A DNA stretch of 64,000 nt, from contig DATJFV010000020.1 of assembly GCA_035495435.1 (NCBI GenBank), forward strand, positions 45,029-109,028, read 5' to 3'. Under the pieces are notes generated by a model. It saw only the letters and a list, made by a program, of their open reading frames with translations, was not told the DNA's origin and did no database searches. Positions 61,624-64,000 of this stretch are shown one piece after another. How positions within the stretch are numbered: position 1 is the first letter of the stretch; every line of letters starts with the position of its first letter. Source of the DNA: JBDSKH01 sp035495435. GTDB lineage: Bacteria; Actinomycetota; Actinomycetes; Actinomycetales; Microbacteriaceae. Both the position numbers and the translations under genes were made by a program.

Positions 61624-61626
61624 GAC

Positions 61627-62928
61627 TCAGAGGGTCGCAGCCGCGTCTTCCATCGACTTCACGATGTCGTCCGGCGTTCCCTTGCCTCCGAAGAGGGCGA
61701 CGATGCCGTCGTTCATCGCACCGCCGACCGTGGGGCCGTAGGCGGTGTCGAGCCAGAGCTGCACGTAGGAGGCGCTGTGCAGACCGGCGAGCACCTGCTG
61801 CAGGTTGGGGTCGGCGATGCTGCTCTCCGAGCCCTTCACGACCGGCAGGCCGGCACCCGACTCGCCGAACTTGCTCTGCACCTCGACGCTGTCGATGTAC
61901 TTCAGCAGTTCGACGCACTCCTTGGGCGCCCAGGCGGCACAGGAGAAGCCGTCGCCGCCGCCGAGGGCCGCCGTCGGGTCGCCCTGCGCTCCCTCGATTC
62001 CGGGGAAGTTGAACCAGCCGAGGAAGTCGGGCGCTTTCGCCTCGCCGCCGTTCTCGTCGGCGAGGATGCCGCCCATCACACCCGGATCCCAGTGACCCAT
62101 GAGTTCCATGGCGGCCTTGCCGGTGGCCAGCAGACCGGCCGAACTGCCCGCACCCTGCTGCGCGCTGGTGGCCAGGTAGCCGTCGTTGAAGGGCTTCGAG
62201 TCGATGAACTGCTGCAGCAGTTCGCCGGCCTTGACGAAGCAGCCGTCGGAGAAGTCGTAGTCGGACTGCGCCTTCTGCAGCACCGCGGGCGAGCACGACT
62301 TCAGCGCGAAGTTGTACCAGTAGTGCGCCGCCGGCCACTTGTCGCCCGCGCCGACCGCGATCGGGGTGATGCCGGCGGTCTTCAGCTTGTCGATGTCGCC
62401 GTAGAGCTCGTCGAGCGTCGTCGGCGGGGTGTCGATGCCGGCCTGTGCGAAGAGATCCTTGTTGTACCAGAAGCCTTCGATGCCGAACTGGAACGGCAGC
62501 CCGTAGGTCTTGCCCTGGTACTGCCAGGGTGCTGCGGTGCCACCGATGGCATCGAGCTCGTCCGTCACGTCATCGGTGATGTCCATCACGTATCCGGCCT
62601 CGACCTGGGACGCCAGCTCGCCGGCTCCCCACTGCTGGTAGAGGTCGACGCCGCTGCCGGAGCGCAGCGCGTTGGGGATCAGGGTGCGCTGCAGTTCTTC
62701 GTTCTGGTACGCCTCGACCTTGACGGTCACGTTGGGGTGGCTCTTCTCGAAGTCACGTGCGACGCCGTCCCAGAGCGAGAGCAGGGGGTCGGCGGTGCCG
62801 TTGTGCCACCAGGTGATGGTGACCTTGCCGTCGCCGCCGCCCTGGGATCCCGAGCAGCCGGCGAGGGCACCGACCGCGAGCGTCACGGCCGCACTGACCG
62901 CGACGAGCTTGCTGCGTCTGTTCATCAT
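61627..62928 (-). CDS. Sugar ABC transporter substrate-binding lipoprotein
   Basis: 433 residues. The lipoprotein signal ends GALAGC with C25 as the anchor. The mature protein is a CUT1 extracellular solute-binding protein (TWWHNGTADPLLSLWDGVARDFEKSHPNVTVKV). The ATG at 62928 follows GAGAGG by 6 bases; this gene, unlike many here, has a proper leader. The upstream 62939-62965 palindromes are likely LacI operators. Confidence 0.93.
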   Translation of the reverse strand: MMNRRSKLVAVSAAVTLAVGALAGCSGSQGGGDGKVTITWWHNGTADPLLSLWDGVARDFEKSHPNVTVKVEAYQNEELQRTLIPNALRSGSGVDLYQQWGAGELASQVEAGYVMDITDDVTDELDAIGGTAAPWQYQGKTYGLPFQFGIEGFWYNKDLFAQAGIDTPPTTLDELYGDIDKLKTAGITPIAVGAGDKWPAAHYWYNFALKSCSPAVLQKAQSDYDFSDGCFVKAGELLQQFIDSKPFNDGYLATSAQQGAGSSAGLLATGKAAMELMGHWDPGVMGGILADENGGEAKAPDFLGWFNFPGIEGAQGDPTAALGGGDGFSCAAWAPKECVELLKYIDSVEVQSKFGESGAGLPVVKGSESSIADPNLQQVLAGLHSASYVQLWLDTAYGPTVGGAMNDGIVALFGGKGTPDDIVKSMEDAAATL

Positions 62929-62938
62929 CGAACACCTC

Positions 62939-62965
62939 TCGAAAGTTTCGACATCGGAGTCGAAA
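62939..62965. promoter_or_regulatory. Operator cluster before the sugar operon
   Basis: TCGAAAGTTTCGA (62939-62951) and TTTCGAC-ATCGGA-GTCGAAA (62946-62965) are two overlapping palindromes directly before the binding-protein gene. TACATT at 62969-62964 is a plausible -10, so a bound repressor would sit on the start of transcription. The first palindrome matches the site before the LacI gene in 11 of 13 positions. Confidence 0.65.
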
Positions 62966-63078
62966 TGTATTGGGTGGGCCGATGTTCGCAGGTTCGTCAT
63001 TTGGTGTCAAGAGCAACAAAAGATCCCATGGGAGCGCGGCCATGTTCGCGCGGCGCGCTGGACAGCATCCAGATACGA

Positions 63079-63091
63079 CCGATAGTTTCGA
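63079..63091. promoter_or_regulatory. Operator and leaderless promoter of the LacI gene
   Basis: CCGATAGTTTCGA at 63079-63091 resembles the sugar-operon operator. It covers the -10 TAGTTT (63083-63088), which lies 6 bases before the ATG at 63095; TGGACA at 63059-63064 may be the -35 (18 bp spacing). This points to autoregulation. Confidence 0.6.
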
Positions 63092-63094
63092 GCC

Positions 63095-64000
63095 ATGCCC
63101 CGAAACTCCGCGCCCGAACGCGTCACCCTGGCCCGCATCGCCGAGGACGCCGGCGTCTCGCTCTCCACCATCTCGAAGGTGCTGAACGGGCGACCGGACG
63201 TGTCCACGGCGACGCGTTCCCGCGTCGAGGCCCTGCTCGAGCAACAGGGCTACCTGCGCCGGGGCACCGCGGCCGCCAGCCCCACCCGACTCGTCGAACT
63301 GGTCTTCCACGAGCTCGACGCAGCCTGGTCGATGGAGATCATCCGCGGCGTCGAAGACATCGCCGCCGAACACGGGCTGAGTGTCGTGCTCACCCAGAGC
63401 GGAGACCGGCACTCCCCCGCCGCCGACTGGGTCGAAGGGGTGCTGCGCCGCCGGCCCGTCGGGGTGGTCCTGGTGTTCTCCGACCTCCCCGCCGAATACC
63501 GGGCCGCGCTGCGCTCACGGCTCATCCCCTTCGTCATCATCGACCCCGCGGGCGACCCCTCCCCCGACGTGCCGTCGGTCGGGTCGGCGAACTGGTCGGG
63601 CGGTCTGATGGCCACCCGGCACCTGATCGAGCTCGGGCACCGCCGGATCGCCGCGATCACCGGCCCGACCGACATGATGTGCTCGCACGCGCGGATCGAC
63701 GGGTTCCGGTCGGCGATGACCGCTGCCGGACTCGACATCCGCTCCGACTGGATCCGGTTCGGCGACTTCCACACCTCGGGAGGGCTGCAGCACGGGCGCG
63801 AGCTGCTCTCGCAACCCGACCGCCCCACCGCCATCTTCGCCGGCAGCGACCTGCAGGCGCTCGGCGTCATGGAAGCGGTGCGCGAGCTCGGTCTGCGCGT
63901 GCCCGACGACCTGTCGCTCGTCGGCTACGACGACATCCCGCTCGCGAAATGGGTGAGCCCGCGGCTCACCACCATCCGCCAGCCGCTGCGGCGCATGGCC
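63095..64000 (+). CDS. LacI-family transcriptional regulator (partial, 3' end outside)
   Basis: 302 codons are visible and the frame is open at the end of the window. The LacI helix-turn-helix is at about 10-36 (VTLARIAEDAGVSLSTISKVLNGRPDV), and the periplasmic-binding-like core follows, with ELGHRRIAAITGP and LSLVGYDDIPLAKWVSPRLTTIRQP. Being divergent from the sugar ABC operon and sharing an operator type with it, it should be the repressor of that operon. There is no ribosome binding site; the start is probably leaderless. Confidence 0.92.
   Translation, partial: MPRNSAPERVTLARIAEDAGVSLSTISKVLNGRPDVSTATRSRVEALLEQQGYLRRGTAAASPTRLVELVFHELDAAWSMEIIRGVEDIAAEHGLSVVLTQSGDRHSPAADWVEGVLRRRPVGVVLVFSDLPAEYRAALRSRLIPFVIIDPAGDPSPDVPSVGSANWSGGLMATRHLIELGHRRIAAITGPTDMMCSHARIDGFRSAMTAAGLDIRSDWIRFGDFHTSGGLQHGRELLSQPDRPTAIFAGSDLQALGVMEAVRELGLRVPDDLSLVGYDDIPLAKWVSPRLTTIRQPLRRMA

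Overview
The window is GC-rich, almost wholly coding DNA from a high-GC Gram-positive bacterium. It is most likely a member of the Microbacteriaceae (Micrococcales). The evidence is the actinobacterial gene order topA / tad-like cluster / acs, an Rv2578c-type radical SAM gene behind an actinobacterial LexA box, a lysC gene with an internal beta-subunit start, the dnaX-ffs-tRNA-Ser block, many GTG starts, and a dispersed repeat containing GTTTCGATACGC and CTACTCAACC that I associate from memory with this family. No phage, insertion sequence, CRISPR array or plasmid function is visible. The accessory parts are catabolic, transport and resistance genes set among housekeeping genes.

Layout. 1-1813: end of the riboflavin operon (ribBA, ribH). 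1856-3009: two paralogous lipoproteins of unknown function. 3032-7750: a DrrAB-like ABC transporter facing a 71-residue helix-turn-helix protein and an ABC exporter, separated by a 50-bp nested dyad. 7752-15231: a homoprotocatechuate (3,4-dihydroxyphenylacetate) meta-cleavage cluster with a GntR regulator and a divergent flavoprotein hydroxylase. 15243-19268: a 27-residue membrane microprotein, nicotinamidase, D,D-carboxypeptidase, a Gfo/Idh/MocA oxidoreductase and a CAP-like secreted protein. 19429-22170: a kinase-like/aminotransferase fusion split by an in-frame TAA. 22131-29450: a small hypothetical gene, tRNA-Thr, TetR, secreted peptidase, holB, tmk, topA. 29534-32394: tad-like pilus/secretion genes. 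32741-36617: acs, an MBL hydrolase/TetR pair, RidA and DUF4177. 36674-41690: class A PBP, metallophosphatase, tRNA-Pro, tdk and an orphan response regulator. 41746-46140: radical SAM gene, ABC-F ATPase with a probable regulatory leader, and mqo. 46221-51425: SGNH lipoprotein, VanZ-like protein, asd and lysC, GH114-like lipoprotein, HAD phosphatase. 51478-57533: recR, dnaX, ffs, tRNA-Ser, PH-domain membrane protein, HerA-like ATPase, PAP2 phosphatase. 57555-64000: a beta-glucosidase and sugar ABC operon facing a LacI regulator that runs off the window.

The most notable signals are regulatory. (1) Upstream of the ABC-F gene lies a 9-codon frame encoding MLTSLFVIS. It ends inside one arm of an inverted repeat whose other arm contains the only plausible ribosome binding site of the ABC-F gene. 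This is the logic of ErmC translational attenuation, and the peptide shares the ErmCL stall core (SIFVIS there, SLFVIS here). (2) At many genes without a Shine-Dalgarno sequence a TANNNT hexamer sits 6-7 bases before the start codon, the mark of leaderless transcription; lysC and its divergent neighbour share one 33-bp gap this way. (3) There are well-formed operators for the small HTH protein, LexA, LacI and TetR proteins, and a perfect 22-bp palindrome before the tad cluster with no obvious cognate regulator. (4) Possible new small genes or families are the 27-residue microprotein coupled to pncA and the repeat-domain lipoproteins.

Functions are inferred from motifs and gene context; no database search or computation was run.
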